Shown one piece after another: positions 14,002 to 21,197 of a stretch of 25,171 nucleotides of DNA. Made by a program: the position numbers and the translations under genes. How positions within the stretch are numbered: the first letter of the stretch is position 1; each line of letters starts with the position of its first letter. This DNA is from COMBO-56-21 sp041494275. Its GTDB lineage: Archaea; Thermoplasmatota; Thermoplasmata; UBA10834. The notes beneath the pieces were generated by a model, which saw only the letters and a list, made by a program, of their open reading frames with translations, had not been told where the DNA came from and did not search any database. The stretch covers positions 1 through 25,171 of the forward strand of contig JBGQAM010000021.1 in NCBI GenBank assembly GCA_041494275.1, given 5' to 3'.

Positions 14002-14973
14002 ATGAAGCTGGAGGAACTCGTAAGGGACATCAGGGCCTACAGAGGCGTGGTTAGAAAGGGCCCAATCAAGAATGTCGCCGCTAGACTCATCCCAATCCAG
14101 AGCGAGGACGTGCTGGCCGCGTATGGTGAGGATGCTGCGGTCATAAAATGCGGCCGCGACCTCCTTCTGATGGCTGCAGACGGGATACTTCAGGATCTGG
14201 TGAACAGGAACCCCTTCTGGGCAGGTTATTGCGCGGTGCTGGTGAATGTCAACGATATCGCCGCGATGGGCGGCAAGTCGATAGCGATGGTGAACGTTCT
14301 CGCTTGTTCTCACGACGAGGTCAGGGCAAAGATCGTCGAAGGAATGAGAGCCGCTTGTGACAAGTTCGGAGTGCCTATGGTGGGTGGGCATCTTCACCCA
14401 GACACGACCTACACCGCGGTCGATGTTGCCATCCTTGGAAAGACGGATAGATCCAGACTTGTCCTCAGCAGTGGCGCGGGCGAGAGTGATCCAATCATCT
14501 TCGCGATGGATCTCGACGGGCAGTTCACCGAAGGAGTTCCATATTCCTGGGACACCACGTCGAAGAAAAGCAAAGAGGTCGTTCGGAAACAGCTCCGAAC
14601 GATGAACAGGATTGCCCCCTACCTCACAGCAGGGAAGGACATCAGCAACCCAGGGGCACTCGGCACGCTGGGCATGCTCCTGGAGGCTAGCGGAAAAGGC
14701 GGCATCGTTGACATCTCGAAGATACCAAAGCCGAAAGGCGTCGACCTCCTTCAATGGCTCACGGCCTATCAAGGCTGCGGGTTCGTGGTGACTTGCAGGG
14801 AGGCGCGCACAAAGATAGTAATCGACGAGTTCTCCAGATCGGACATCACAGCTGAAGTATGTGGAAGCGTATCGAAGGGCGGAGTTTTCGAGGTCGAGCT
14901 CGACGGCCAGAGACAAGTACTTTTCGACTTCGACAAGGACACTCTAGGGTGCTCGCCTCCGCAAAAGCTATGA
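14002..14973 (+). CDS. AIR-synthase-related ATP-binding protein (COG2144 / methanogenesis marker 2-like)
   Basis: A 323-residue member of the PurM/SelD-type ATP-binding superfamily. The N-terminal half contains AAYGEDAAVI (near 40-49), matching the family's conserved G-x-D-D/A stretch, and LLMAADGILQDLV with the metal-binding aspartate. NVNDIAAMGGKSIAMVNVLA matches the NDI-MG block, and VPMVGGHLHPDT matches the GGHT-like loop. The C-terminal half ends in a CGSVSKGG stretch. I recall this branch as the AIR-synthase-related or selenophosphate-synthetase-related family; in methanogens it is called methanogenesis marker 2. The exact substrate is not established. It stands alone, not in an operon with purine genes. 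The presence of a marker-2-like gene alone does not prove methanogenesis, since non-methanogens carry relatives. Confidence 0.75.
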   Translation: MKLEELVRDIRAYRGVVRKGPIKNVAARLIPIQSEDVLAAYGEDAAVIKCGRDLLLMAADGILQDLVNRNPFWAGYCAVLVNVNDIAAMGGKSIAMVNVLACSHDEVRAKIVEGMRAACDKFGVPMVGGHLHPDTTYTAVDVAILGKTDRSRLVLSSGAGESDPIIFAMDLDGQFTEGVPYSWDTTSKKSKEVVRKQLRTMNRIAPYLTAGKDISNPGALGTLGMLLEASGKGGIVDISKIPKPKGVDLLQWLTAYQGCGFVVTCREARTKIVIDEFSRSDITAEVCGSVSKGGVFEVELDGQRQVLFDFDKDTLGCSPPQKL

Positions 14974-15205
14974 ACGCGTTTTCGCTATAGATGGTCGAGA
15001 GCGAGAAACACGGCAACACAGCGGTTGGCAACCAATCCCAGAGGGCGCCTAAACGCTGGGGTAGGTTGAGCTAGTAAAAGGGGACTGTCACGCTGCGGCC
15101 CCCACCGTGCTCGACTCTCTCTTTCTCTCATCCGTTCTGCAACTCTCATTCTCGCCTACATATAACTACGAGGCCGGAGAATACGGGAACGGGAGAATCG
15201 GGAAA
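14974..15205. other. Non-coding spacer
   Basis: No supported protein gene. A 27-codon frame from an ATG at 14991 has no binding site and is probably chance. A TATA-like word ACATATAAC lies at about 15158-15166, and a purine-rich stretch with repeated GGGAGAAT words follows. Nothing else is evident. Confidence 0.5.
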
Positions 15206-15242
15206 GGAGAGGTGCTAGGCCACTGAGGTTGCCGGCCTCTCC
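15206..15242 (-). terminator. Hairpin after the SRP RNA
   Basis: GGAGAGG (15236-15242, minus) pairs with CCTCTCC (15206-15212), and the minus strand then reads TTTCCC. It starts at the predicted 3' end of the SRP RNA and may be a terminator or a processing signal. Confidence 0.35.
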
Positions 15243-15525
15243 TGCGTCGGCTACCCAGAAACCTTCTCGGCCCCGCTTCCCGGTTAGCGTTGAGAGTTCG
15301 CGGTAAGGCTGCTCCCGTCAGGGTCTGACCCGATCTCCGCAACCAAGGCAAGCGACCCCGCCCTCCGGCTGGATCACAGAGCCACCTTCAACCCAATCGG
15401 ACAGAGCCTCACAGTTGGGATCTGGACCGGCGCCGGTTCGGTTACGACGTCCCCAGCTGTCACCCCCACTAACGACGGTTTTGGTGTACAAGGACACGCC
15501 GAACGTCCCGGTCAAGCCTAGCGTT
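15243..15525 (-). ncRNA. ffs: SRP RNA (7S-type)
   Basis: The RNA scaffold of the signal recognition particle, which binds SRP54 and SRP19 and targets membrane and secreted proteins. The helix 8 core is visible on the minus strand at 15307-15329: GTCAGACCC, loop TGAC, GGGAGCAGCC. This keeps the G-U-C-A-G and A-G-C-A-G sides of the symmetric loop that binds the SRP54 M domain. The 5' end (CGCTAGGC, then CCGGGACGTTCGGCGTGTCC) matches the 5' domain of archaeal 7S RNA as I remember it. A helix 6-like hairpin (GGCTCTGTGATCCAGCC) lies at 15367-15383. The apical loop TGAC replaces the common GGAA. The ends are estimated: the start from the TATA box at 15544-15552, the finish before a hairpin. A length near 283 fits archaeal SRP RNA. 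Confidence 0.85.
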
Positions 15526-15543
15526 GTTCTGATAGAGCGGCCA

Positions 15544-15552
15544 CTATAAAAG
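15544..15552 (-). promoter_or_regulatory. TATA box of the SRP RNA
   Basis: The minus strand reads CTTTTATAG about 22-26 bases before the predicted RNA start. It also limits the 5' end of the SRP RNA. Confidence 0.6.
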
Positions 15553-15612
15553 AAGTGTGCATGCAGGCACTGCTCGGGCGACCGCAGCCACTCTATCCCA
15601 AATCGACAACCG

Positions 15613-15656
15613 TTAAATACCGCTGTGCCATTATGCTCGAAGAAGCATATCGGTGG
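15613..15656 (+). promoter_or_regulatory. Promoter and ribosome binding site of tupA
   Basis: TTAAATA (15613-15619) is a good archaeal TATA box. With a transcript start near 15642, the only usable start codon is the ATG at 15661, preceded by CGGTGG (15651-15656). An earlier GTG at 15625 lies before the expected transcript start and is rejected. Confidence 0.6.
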
Positions 15657-15660
15657 AATC

Positions 15661-16680
15661 ATGAAGCAGAGCCAGATGGTGATTATTGCGGTGGCGGTGG
15701 TGGCGATACTCGCGGTTTCGACCGCCGCGGTATTTGTGCTGATGAAAGAGGAGCCCAAGAAGCTCCGAATGGCCACAACGACGAGCACGCAGGATTCCGG
15801 ACTCCTGGACTATATACTTCCGACCTTCGAAAGCAAGTACAACTGCAAGGTCGATGTCATTGCGGTTGGATCTGGACAGGCGTTGGAGATGGGTAAAAGA
15901 GGAGATGTGGATATACTGATGGTTCACTCCCCGGCTGCTGAGCAGACGTTCATTGCCGGCGGATATGGGACCAATAGAACGCAAATCATGTACAACTGGT
16001 TCGTGATCGTCGGCCCTGACAACGATCCCGCCGGCACAAGGAACGCGACCAGCGCGAAGGACGCTTTCCAGAGGATCTACGACAACGGGACCGCGGGTCA
16101 CACGAAGTTCGTTTCCCGTGCAGATGGTTCAGGAACGTACACAAAGGAGCTCGGCATCTGGAGCTCAATCGGATACAACAACACAACGGTTGCCGCCTTC
16201 GACACCAGCTGGTACAAACAGGCGGGCCAAGGCATGGGAGCCGTGCTTGACATGTGCGAGGACCTAGACGCCTACACGCTGTCGGATGATGCGACGTACT
16301 ACTCGCGTGTGGATGTAGCTCTCATCCCGCACCTGAACATCACGAAGCAAGGCGACTCCGCACTCAAGAACCAGTATAGCGTGATTCTTGTCAACTCGAC
16401 CATGTGGCCCCACATAAACAAGACGCTTGCGAAGGACTTCTTGGACTGGATAAGCTCGAAAGCTGGTCAGGACGTGGTCAAGAGCTACGTCAAGTTTGGT
16501 CACCAGTTGTTCACTCCAAACGCTCCTGGCTACACTTCAACGACGGCGATCACAGGGATCGTTGACATGAGGTTGTTCGAGGCTGAGATTATGGGGACAG
16601 GCGAAGTGCCCGAGACCGTGCTCATGACAATGGACATGCGGGCGATCGCACCCCGAGGCGGGGCGATGGATGGCGCTTGA
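15661..16680 (+). CDS. tupA: Tungstate ABC transporter, substrate-binding protein TupA
   Basis: A 339-residue lipoprotein-like or membrane-anchored binding protein that captures tungstate outside the cell. An N-terminal membrane helix (VIIAVAVVAILAVSTAAVFVL, residues 7-27) has no obvious lipobox cysteine. The TupA hallmark follows at once: ATTTSTQDSGLLDYILPTFE. Then come VIAVGSGQALEMGKRGDVD, LMVHSPAAEQTFI and WFVIVGPDNDPAG, all typical of TupA/PstS-like tungstate binders. The glycine-serine loops hold the oxyanion. Many NxT/NxS sites suggest archaeal glycosylation. The gene opens an operon with tupB and tupC, overlapping tupB by 11 bases. Tungstate feeds tungstopterin enzymes such as aldehyde ferredoxin oxidoreductases or formylmethanofuran dehydrogenase. 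Molybdate selectivity cannot be excluded from sequence alone. Confidence 0.9.
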   Translation: MKQSQMVIIAVAVVAILAVSTAAVFVLMKEEPKKLRMATTTSTQDSGLLDYILPTFESKYNCKVDVIAVGSGQALEMGKRGDVDILMVHSPAAEQTFIAGGYGTNRTQIMYNWFVIVGPDNDPAGTRNATSAKDAFQRIYDNGTAGHTKFVSRADGSGTYTKELGIWSSIGYNNTTVAAFDTSWYKQAGQGMGAVLDMCEDLDAYTLSDDATYYSRVDVALIPHLNITKQGDSALKNQYSVILVNSTMWPHINKTLAKDFLDWISSKAGQDVVKSYVKFGHQLFTPNAPGYTSTTAITGIVDMRLFEAEIMGTGEVPETVLMTMDMRAIAPRGGAMDGA

Positions 16681-17326
16681 GATCAGCTACGATGTAGTCC
16701 AGGTAACTCTGCTGTCGCTATACGTGTCCGGCTGCGCAACGATCTTGGGCTCTGCCATAGGCATACCTCTCGGAGCGCTCATCGGGCTAAAGGAGTTCGG
16801 TGGGAAGGGTCTGCTGAAGACCATCACCTACACGATGTACGGCTTTCCGCCGGTGGTCGCAGGGCTGGCGATATACTATCTCTTCTCCAGAGCGGGGCCA
16901 CTCGGCTCATTCGGCATACTCTTCACGCCGACCGCAATGATCCTCGCTGAGACCCTTCTGGTCATCCCGCTCGCCACGGGCATAACAATAACATCCGTCG
17001 CCGAAGTGGATCGATCCATCAAGGAGACGGTGAAATCGTTGGGGACGACCCCCCGCCAGTCGGTTCTGACCGTGATGAGGGAAGCATGGGTAGGGCTCGT
17101 CATGGCTGCAATGATAGGCTTCGGGCGGTGCATCGCAGAAGTGGGCGCAGCCTACATGGTCGGCGGCAACATCCAGGGCGAGACAAGGGTTCTGACAACC
17201 GCCATCATGCTCGAGACGAGGATGGGGCGATTCGACTATGCCCTGGGACTTGGACTAGTCCTCATTGCCGTTGCGATGGCCGTATTCCTCTTCCTCAGAC
17301 TTCTTCAGGAGAAGGAGCTGCTATGA
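16670..17326 (+). CDS. tupB: Tungstate ABC transporter, permease TupB
   Basis: A 218-residue integral membrane permease that forms the channel for tungstate. Hydrophobic helices are seen at about 8-33, 50-70, 80-105, 140-160 and 185-212. The cytoplasmic EAA loop that contacts the ATPase is visible as REAWVGLVMAAMIGFGRCIAE (near 139-159), with the conserved glycine. The start ATG at 16670 overlaps the end of tupA by 11 bases, and its TGA overlaps the ATG of tupC (ATGA). Translation of the three subunits is therefore coupled. The length is that of the Tup/Wtp permeases. Assignment to Tup rather than Wtp or Mod rests mainly on the TupA neighbour. Confidence 0.9.
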   Translation: MALEISYDVVQVTLLSLYVSGCATILGSAIGIPLGALIGLKEFGGKGLLKTITYTMYGFPPVVAGLAIYYLFSRAGPLGSFGILFTPTAMILAETLLVIPLATGITITSVAEVDRSIKETVKSLGTTPRQSVLTVMREAWVGLVMAAMIGFGRCIAEVGAAYMVGGNIQGETRVLTTAIMLETRMGRFDYALGLGLVLIAVAMAVFLFLRLLQEKELL

Positions 17327-18060
17327 GCGACGCGGTAGTGCTCAAGGAGATTACCAAACGATACAAGGACGTGACAGCCCTGAATTCGGTCTCGCTGACG
17401 GCTGCGAATGGCGAGGTGTTCGGGCTGCTCGGGCCAAGTGGTTCTGGCAAGAGCACTCTACTGAGGATAGTCGATCTCCTAGAGGCGCCTGATTCTGGCG
17501 AGGTGGAGATAAACGGTGAGACTGTCCACACCGACTCGAAGGAGGCTTTCCAGACCAGGCGTAGCATAGGAATGATCCTACAGAAACCTATGGTGCTCAA
17601 CCGGAGCGTCGAGAACAACCTTGCCTATGCACTGACGATTAGAGGCTGGAGTGAAGAAGAAACCCAGAAGAGGGTCGACCGGGAGCTGAAGCGTCTGGGC
17701 CTGGAGGGGAGAAGGAAGAAGAATGCACGTACCCTGTCAGGCGGGGAGATGCAGAGACTCTGCTTTGCCAGGTCCACGATATTCGATCCATCCTTGCTCC
17801 TTCTGGACGAATTCACGGCGAACCTCGACCCGGCCAACGTCGCGTTGTTGGAGGATATGATTCGGAAGTACGCATCCGAGAACAGCGAGAGGACAGTCAT
17901 GGTCGTCACACACAACCTCTTCCAGGCCAAGCGCATGTGTGACCGAATAGCTCTGATGTGGGATGGGGAGATCGTCGAAGTCGCTGACAAGAAGAGATTC
18001 TTCGAAGCGCCTGAGGACAAAAGGACAGCGGCCTTCGTGAGCGGGGAACTCGTTTACTGA
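17323..18060 (+). CDS. tupC: Tungstate ABC transporter, ATP-binding protein TupC
   Basis: A 245-residue cytoplasmic ATPase that drives the transporter. All ABC motifs are present: Walker A GPSGSGKST (near 40-48), a Q-loop QKPMVL (near 88), the signature LSGGEMQRL (near 138-146), Walker B LLLLDEF with the catalytic glutamate, a D-loop NLDP and the H-loop VVTH. It has no regulatory C-terminal domain of the ModC type. The start ATG at 17323 overlaps the stop of tupB, which rules out the longer open frame upstream. It is the last gene of the operon, and 315 bases without a gene follow. No molybdate or tungstate regulator gene lies next to it. Confidence 0.92.
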   Translation: MSDAVVLKEITKRYKDVTALNSVSLTAANGEVFGLLGPSGSGKSTLLRIVDLLEAPDSGEVEINGETVHTDSKEAFQTRRSIGMILQKPMVLNRSVENNLAYALTIRGWSEEETQKRVDRELKRLGLEGRRKKNARTLSGGEMQRLCFARSTIFDPSLLLLDEFTANLDPANVALLEDMIRKYASENSERTVMVVTHNLFQAKRMCDRIALMWDGEIVEVADKKRFFEAPEDKRTAAFVSGELVY

Positions 18061-18375
18061 CGATGGATTCGAGCACTCGCTGCTATTGCATAATTGCAGT
18101 AGAGATTATTCTTGTCACTTCAATGCAATCCAAATGGCCAATCTGATGGCAGAATTCTACACAACAGCCCATCACCATATGCAACCATTATATCTGCCAG
18201 TGGACCATCTGGAGCCCAGTACTTAGACAGACTTCGTTCGGGGGAAACTTGGGAATATCCTGGGTACGGCGAGGCGTGTTGGCAATGCCCTAGACTTTTT
18301 CCCGCGTACCGTTCTCGCTGCAGTCTTATGACAACGCACACTTGAGTGTCTTGTCCGCCACGAGTCGCATCACAG
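18061..18375. other. Non-coding spacer after the tup operon
   Basis: No supported gene in these 315 bases. It is the 3' flank of both tupC (plus) and the small membrane-protein gene (minus), so it should hold their transcription ends. A short T run, CTTTTTCCC, lies near 18295. Frames on both strands look like shadows. Confidence 0.5.
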
Positions 18376-18579
18376 TCAGTATCCCCAGAGATCGAGCCTC
18401 ACAAGGATCAATCCTGTTCCCACGAGTACTAGCACGAACCCTGCCAGGAAGACGAGTATCAATAAGTTGATTGCCAGAGCGAGGGAGATTCCGAACAGTC
18501 CAGGCTGGATGTATGCGCACCCTATCCAGGTCACGAAACCTAGAATCATCAGCCCAGCGCCTGCGAGTATCTTCTTCAT
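18376..18579 (-). CDS. Small two-helix membrane protein
   Basis: A 67-residue protein made almost entirely of two membrane helices: LAGAGLMILGFVTWIGCAYI (5-24) and LLILVFLAGFVLVLVGTGLI (39-58). Lysines at the N-terminus and an arginine near the C-terminus suggest both ends face the cytoplasm. The ATG at 18579 has a good upstream AGGTGAAG. Its leader is long, about 130 bases, with a TATA-like CTTTAAGG near 18680 and a copy of the dispersed 25-base element at its far end. The tRNA-Ala gene lies just upstream in the same direction. Unknown family. It belongs to the set of small genes that follow the dispersed element. Confidence 0.6.
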   Translation of the reverse strand: MKKILAGAGLMILGFVTWIGCAYIQPGLFGISLALAINLLILVFLAGFVLVLVGTGLILVRLDLWGY

Positions 18580-18707
18580 TTCGGTTCTTCACCTAGATCG
18601 CTTGTGATCTTCTGCGCCGCTCACCATATTCGGTTTCACGGTCATTATCCCTACGACGGATGCCACTGGATTGGCGCTCCTTAAAGGGCCGAATCCAATC
18701 AGGCTTC

Positions 18708-18732
18708 CTTTCCTCCCCTATGGGCTTTTCCG
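18708..18732 (-). repeat. Dispersed 25-base element, copy 3
   Basis: Identical to copies 1 and 5. It lies eight bases past the tRNA-Ala 3' end and 129 bases before the small membrane-protein gene, in the same minus orientation. Confidence 0.85.
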
Positions 18733-18739
18733 AGAATCG

Positions 18740-18814
18740 TGGTGGACCCTGTGGGATTTGAACCCACGGCCTCTTCCTTGCGAAGGAAGCGATCTGCCAC
18801 TGATCTAAGGGCCC
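18740..18814 (-). tRNA. tRNA-Ala (anticodon CGC), CCA encoded
   Basis: A complete cloverleaf on the minus strand: acceptor GGGCCCT with AGGGTCC, a D arm, an anticodon stem CTTCC/GGAAG with loop TTCGCAA, and a T arm GTGGG-TTCAAAT-CCCAC. The anticodon CGC reads GCG (Ala). The acceptor has the G3-U70 wobble pair that marks alanine tRNAs, which confirms the identity. CCA follows the discriminator A in the DNA (18742-18740). No intron is seen. Confidence 0.95.
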
Positions 18815-18856
18815 TTGTGGAGTTGCTGAGACGGCGAGTGCTATTTCTAATTTTCC

Positions 18857-20194
18857 TCAGGCAACAATCTTGAGGATGTTGTCGACCGTCGCTCCTGCGC
18901 TTCCCAGGTAAGTCCTAGGATCCAGCGAAGTGTCTATCTCCTTCTCGGAGAGCCGCGACCTGACATCTTTGTTTCCCATCAGATAGGTCTTGAAATCCTC
19001 GCATTCCCTCTGAGAATCCAGGCTACACTTCCTGACCAACTCGTGCGCTTCCTGCCGCCCCATCCCTTTGCTCACAAGGGCCAGAAGTACCGACTCCGCC
19101 ATGATGACGCTCCCCGCCTTCGTCAGGTTCTTCTCTATCTGGGCCGTGTTGACAACAAGGGTTGCGAACAGCTTGTCCATCTTCGCGAGCACATCGTCTA
19201 TTAGTATGAACGAATGTGGGACGAAGAACCGTTCCGCTGATGAGTTGGTGAGGTCCCGTTCGTGCCACAGGATGGCGCTCTCGTATGCAGGAGTCATGAA
19301 TCCCCTGACAATCCTAGCTAGCCCGCAGACGTTCTCTGCTGTGACGGGGTTCTTCTTGTGTGCCATCGTGGAGCTTCCCACCTGCACGCTCTCGTCGAAG
19401 TACTCTGAGACCTCGTCGATCTCTCCCCTCTGCAAGTTTCTTACCTCGGTCGCGAACTTCTCGACCGATGTGGCGATGTTGGCCAGAACGGACATCATCT
19501 CGACGTATCTGTCCCGAGCGACTATCTGAGTCGGGCCCTCTTCTACACCGAGCCCGAGCTGCTCCATCGCGAGCCTCTGGATCTCCAGGGCTTTCGGCCC
19601 GAAGCCCGCGCCGGTGCCAACGGCCCCGCTCATCTTCCCGACAAGGATACGCGGAGAGCACTCCCTGAGTCTGATCTGATGTCTCTTGACCTCCAAAGCA
19701 TAGTTCGCAAGCTTGAGGCCAAGGGTGATAGGCAAGGCATATTGTCCGTGCGTCCTGCCGAGCATCACGGTGTCCCTGTGCTCTCTCGCCCTCTTCGCAA
19801 GGGTCTTCTTGAGTCTGTCGAGGTCTCCGTCAATGATCCTGATTGCGTCCTTGATCTGGAGCGCGGCGCCAGTGTCGAGAATGTCGTTCGAAGTCGCTCC
19901 TATGTGGACGAACTTGCCGCTCTCACCGCACTGCTCGCTGAGAGCCCTGATGATCGCCGTGATCTCGTGGTTGATCTTCTGGTCGATCTCGCGAACGTGA
20001 TCGAGCTTCACATAGCGTGTTGAGGCGGTCTTCTTTATGATGTCAGCATGGTCCTGCTTGATGTTTCCGACCTTCGCCTGAGCCTGGGCCAGGGCAGCTT
20101 CCACGTCCAAGAGCTTCTGAAGCCTTGTCTCCTCGTCGAAGACGGCCTTCATTTCCGGACGTCCGTACCTGAAATCGAGCGGGCAGACTGGCAT
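18857..20194 (-). CDS. purB: Adenylosuccinate lyase
   Basis: A 445-residue cytosolic enzyme of purine synthesis. It cleaves SAICAR to AICAR and adenylosuccinate to AMP, releasing fumarate. Family motifs are clear: HIGATSND (97-104), GRTHGQYALP (146-155) with the catalytic histidine, and the fumarase-superfamily signature GSSTMAHKKNP (273-283), whose second serine is the usual catalytic base. The start MPVCPLDFRYGRPEM matches the common N-terminus of archaeal PurB, so the ATG at 20194 is chosen over a longer frame. GGAAGTG lies a few bases upstream and a TATA-like ATTAAT about 32-36 bases upstream. A 21-base site shared with the winged-helix gene at 21395 lies just above the TATA box. No other purine genes are adjacent. 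Confidence 0.95.
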   Translation of the reverse strand: MPVCPLDFRYGRPEMKAVFDEETRLQKLLDVEAALAQAQAKVGNIKQDHADIIKKTASTRYVKLDHVREIDQKINHEITAIIRALSEQCGESGKFVHIGATSNDILDTGAALQIKDAIRIIDGDLDRLKKTLAKRAREHRDTVMLGRTHGQYALPITLGLKLANYALEVKRHQIRLRECSPRILVGKMSGAVGTGAGFGPKALEIQRLAMEQLGLGVEEGPTQIVARDRYVEMMSVLANIATSVEKFATEVRNLQRGEIDEVSEYFDESVQVGSSTMAHKKNPVTAENVCGLARIVRGFMTPAYESAILWHERDLTNSSAERFFVPHSFILIDDVLAKMDKLFATLVVNTAQIEKNLTKAGSVIMAESVLLALVSKGMGRQEAHELVRKCSLDSQRECEDFKTYLMGNKDVRSRLSEKEIDTSLDPRTYLGSAGATVDNILKIVA

Positions 20195-20225
20195 CTGGGC
20201 ACTTCCGCTAGTAGATGCCTGTACG

Positions 20226-20236
20226 CCAATTAATCC
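20226..20236 (-). promoter_or_regulatory. TATA-like box of purB
   Basis: The minus strand reads GGATTAATTGG about 32-42 bases before the ATG of purB. It supports the shorter start. Confidence 0.4.
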
Positions 20237-20258
20237 TTTCGCGAGGGTTTCAGCTTCC

Positions 20259-20279
20259 TTATCAGGCGTGATAGCCTGA
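20259..20279. promoter_or_regulatory. Candidate operator upstream of purB
   Basis: TTATCAGGCGTGATA followed by GCCTGA; it holds two overlapping inverted words (TATCA/TGATA and TCAGGC/GCCTGA). The same site with one mismatch lies at 21328-21348 upstream of the winged-helix gene. It is about 23 bases upstream of the purB TATA box. Confidence 0.55.
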
Positions 20280-20368
20280 CAATATGTGCCAGCCAGTAGG
20301 GAACGAGGGGTCAATCAGCAAGGATTGAAGGTTCGGCTCAAACCCCTTTCTTCTTTCTTATCGGCGTT

Positions 20369-20509
20369 CTAGCGTTCGGATTTCCTACGTAACTTGACAA
20401 CTTGTCCTCCAAAGGCGGTTACCAGCCCGTCGGAGCTGATCTTCTCACCGCAATGGAAACAGTAGACCGCCTCTTCCGGGATATCGTGACTACATTTGGG
20501 ACACTTCAT
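20369..20509 (-). CDS. Very small zinc-ribbon protein
   Basis: A 46-residue protein with one zinc ribbon: MKCPKCSHDIPEEAVYCFHC, that is CxxC-12-CxxC, followed by a short basic tail (KLRRKSER). Single-ribbon proteins of this size are common in archaea and often lack a known role. The ATG lies 24 bases past a copy of the dispersed element (20533-20557). It sits between the octapeptide-repeat membrane protein and purB, all on the minus strand, so it may be co-transcribed with either. Its N-terminus resembles the starts of the other zinc-ribbon proteins of the window (MKCTKCGAENP at 21173), which suggests a duplicated gene family. Confidence 0.65.
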   Translation of the reverse strand: MKCPKCSHDIPEEAVYCFHCGEKISSDGLVTAFGGQVVKLRRKSER

Positions 20510-20532
20510 CGCCATTCCCAGGCACGTATCGC

Positions 20533-20557
20533 CTTTCCTCCCCTATGGACTTTTTCG
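20533..20557 (-). repeat. Dispersed 25-base element, copy 4
   Basis: CTTTCCTCCCCTATGGA followed by CTTTTTCG, with two mismatches to copy 1. It lies 24 bases upstream of the 46-residue zinc-ribbon gene. Confidence 0.8.
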
Positions 20558-20562
20558 AGGCG

Positions 20563-20802
20563 CTAAGCCCTTTCCTTCTTTTTCCGGATTAGAGCCTCCT
20601 TCTTCTTCCGGGCAAGAGCCTCCTTCCTTTTCCGGAAAAGAGTCTCCTTCCTCTCCCGGACAAGAGACTCCTTCCTTCTCTGGACAAGAGACTCCTTCTT
20701 ATTCCGGACATGAGCCTTGATGATCCAATAGACAGCGAAGCCGAATACGATTAATAAAAGGACGAAACCGGCCAAAGTAAGGAGCCCAATGTAAACTGCC
20801 AT
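20563..20802 (-). CDS. Single-pass membrane protein with basic octapeptide repeats
   Basis: A 79-residue protein. One membrane helix (LLTLAGFVLLLIVFGFAVYW, residues 7-26) is followed by a tail made of five repeats of eight residues: KESLVQRR, KESLVRER, KETLFRKR, KEALARKK, KEALIRKK. The tail is very basic and would form one long amphipathic helix, facing the cytoplasm by the positive-inside rule. It could bind nucleic acid, ribosomes or acidic lipid. The DNA itself is a 24-base tandem repeat, so the length may vary between strains. The start ATG has GAGAGG just upstream, and a copy of the dispersed element lies 21 bases away. No known family. Confidence 0.65.
   Translation of the reverse strand: MAVYIGLLTLAGFVLLLIVFGFAVYWIIKAHVRNKKESLVQRRKESLVRERKETLFRKRKEALARKKKEALIRKKKERA
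20582..20716. repeat. 24-base tandem repeat inside the membrane-protein gene
   Basis: About 5.6 units of 24 bases, each starting near TTCCGG and containing AAGAG and CTCCTTC. The units begin at 20582, 20606, 20630, 20654, 20678 and 20702. They encode the octapeptide tail, and the third codon positions vary, which indicates selection on protein. Confidence 0.8.
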
Positions 20803-20822
20803 TCCTCTCTGCTAGGTATGGC

Positions 20823-20847
20823 CTTTCCTCCCCTATGGGCTTTTCCG
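20823..20847 (-). repeat. Dispersed 25-base element, copy 5
   Basis: Identical to copies 1 and 3. It lies 21 bases upstream of the octapeptide-repeat membrane-protein gene. Confidence 0.85.
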
Positions 20848-20876
20848 AGGCGAGGCTCAAACCCCCCCCTCATTCT

Positions 20877-21173
20877 CTAGGATGGATTGCGCGGGTTCGT
20901 ATAAGAGAGGAATCCCAGAATAGTAACCACAACGCCAACGAACAGAAGCGCGATTCTATCAATCCAGTCGATACCATCATAGTAGGAGAAATCGTACTTC
21001 CAGCCATAGTACATTGCGTAGGCGAATTGCCAAAGAAGCAAGAAACCTATCAGAACCAAGGCGCACGCGATTAGATTGGACGCGAACTTCCAATTTCTAG
21101 CAATCCGTTGTCCGCACTTCTCGCAGACCTCGGCCTGATCTGGATTTTCAGCCCCGCATTTCGTGCACTTCAT
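20877..21173 (-). CDS. Zinc-ribbon membrane protein
   Basis: A 98-residue protein with an N-terminal zinc ribbon (MKCTKCGAENPDQAEVCEKC: CxxC-11-CxxC) followed by two membrane helices, NLIACALVLIGFLLLWQFAY (33-52) and RIALLFVGVVVTILGFLSY (73-91). The loop between them is rich in tyrosine and tryptophan. This zinc-ribbon-plus-membrane layout is frequent in archaea and of unknown role. The ATG has GAGAGGAACG upstream, and the dispersed element lies 25 bases away. It is divergent from the winged-helix gene at 21395 and may form a minus-strand unit with the next three genes. Confidence 0.7.
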   Translation of the reverse strand: MKCTKCGAENPDQAEVCEKCGQRIARNWKFASNLIACALVLIGFLLLWQFAYAMYYGWKYDFSYYDGIDWIDRIALLFVGVVVTILGFLSYTNPRNPS

Positions 21174-21197
21174 CGTTCCTCTCCCCCGCTTTATGGT

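Noticed and set aside
13978..14916. Long minus-strand frame opposite the AIR-synthase-related gene
   Set aside because: The plus frame carries all the family motifs and a TATA box; the minus frame is its codon shadow.
14991..15074. A 27-codon frame (MVESEKHGN...) after the AIR-synthase-related gene
   Set aside because: No ribosome binding site and no known match; too short to support without expression data.
15625..15660. GTG start of TupA at 15625
   Set aside because: It lies upstream of the transcript start predicted from the TATA box at 15613-15619. The ATG at 15661 has a binding site and gives a normal signal-anchor.
17086..17322. Long N-terminal extension of the TupC frame
   Set aside because: It overlaps tupB in another frame, reads as arginine-rich shadow sequence, and the ATG at 17323 is coupled to the tupB stop.
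20495..20720. Plus-strand frame with SFSGQE-type repeats
   Set aside because: It is the antisense reading of the 24-base repeat in the minus membrane-protein gene. The minus frame has a start, a binding site and a membrane helix.
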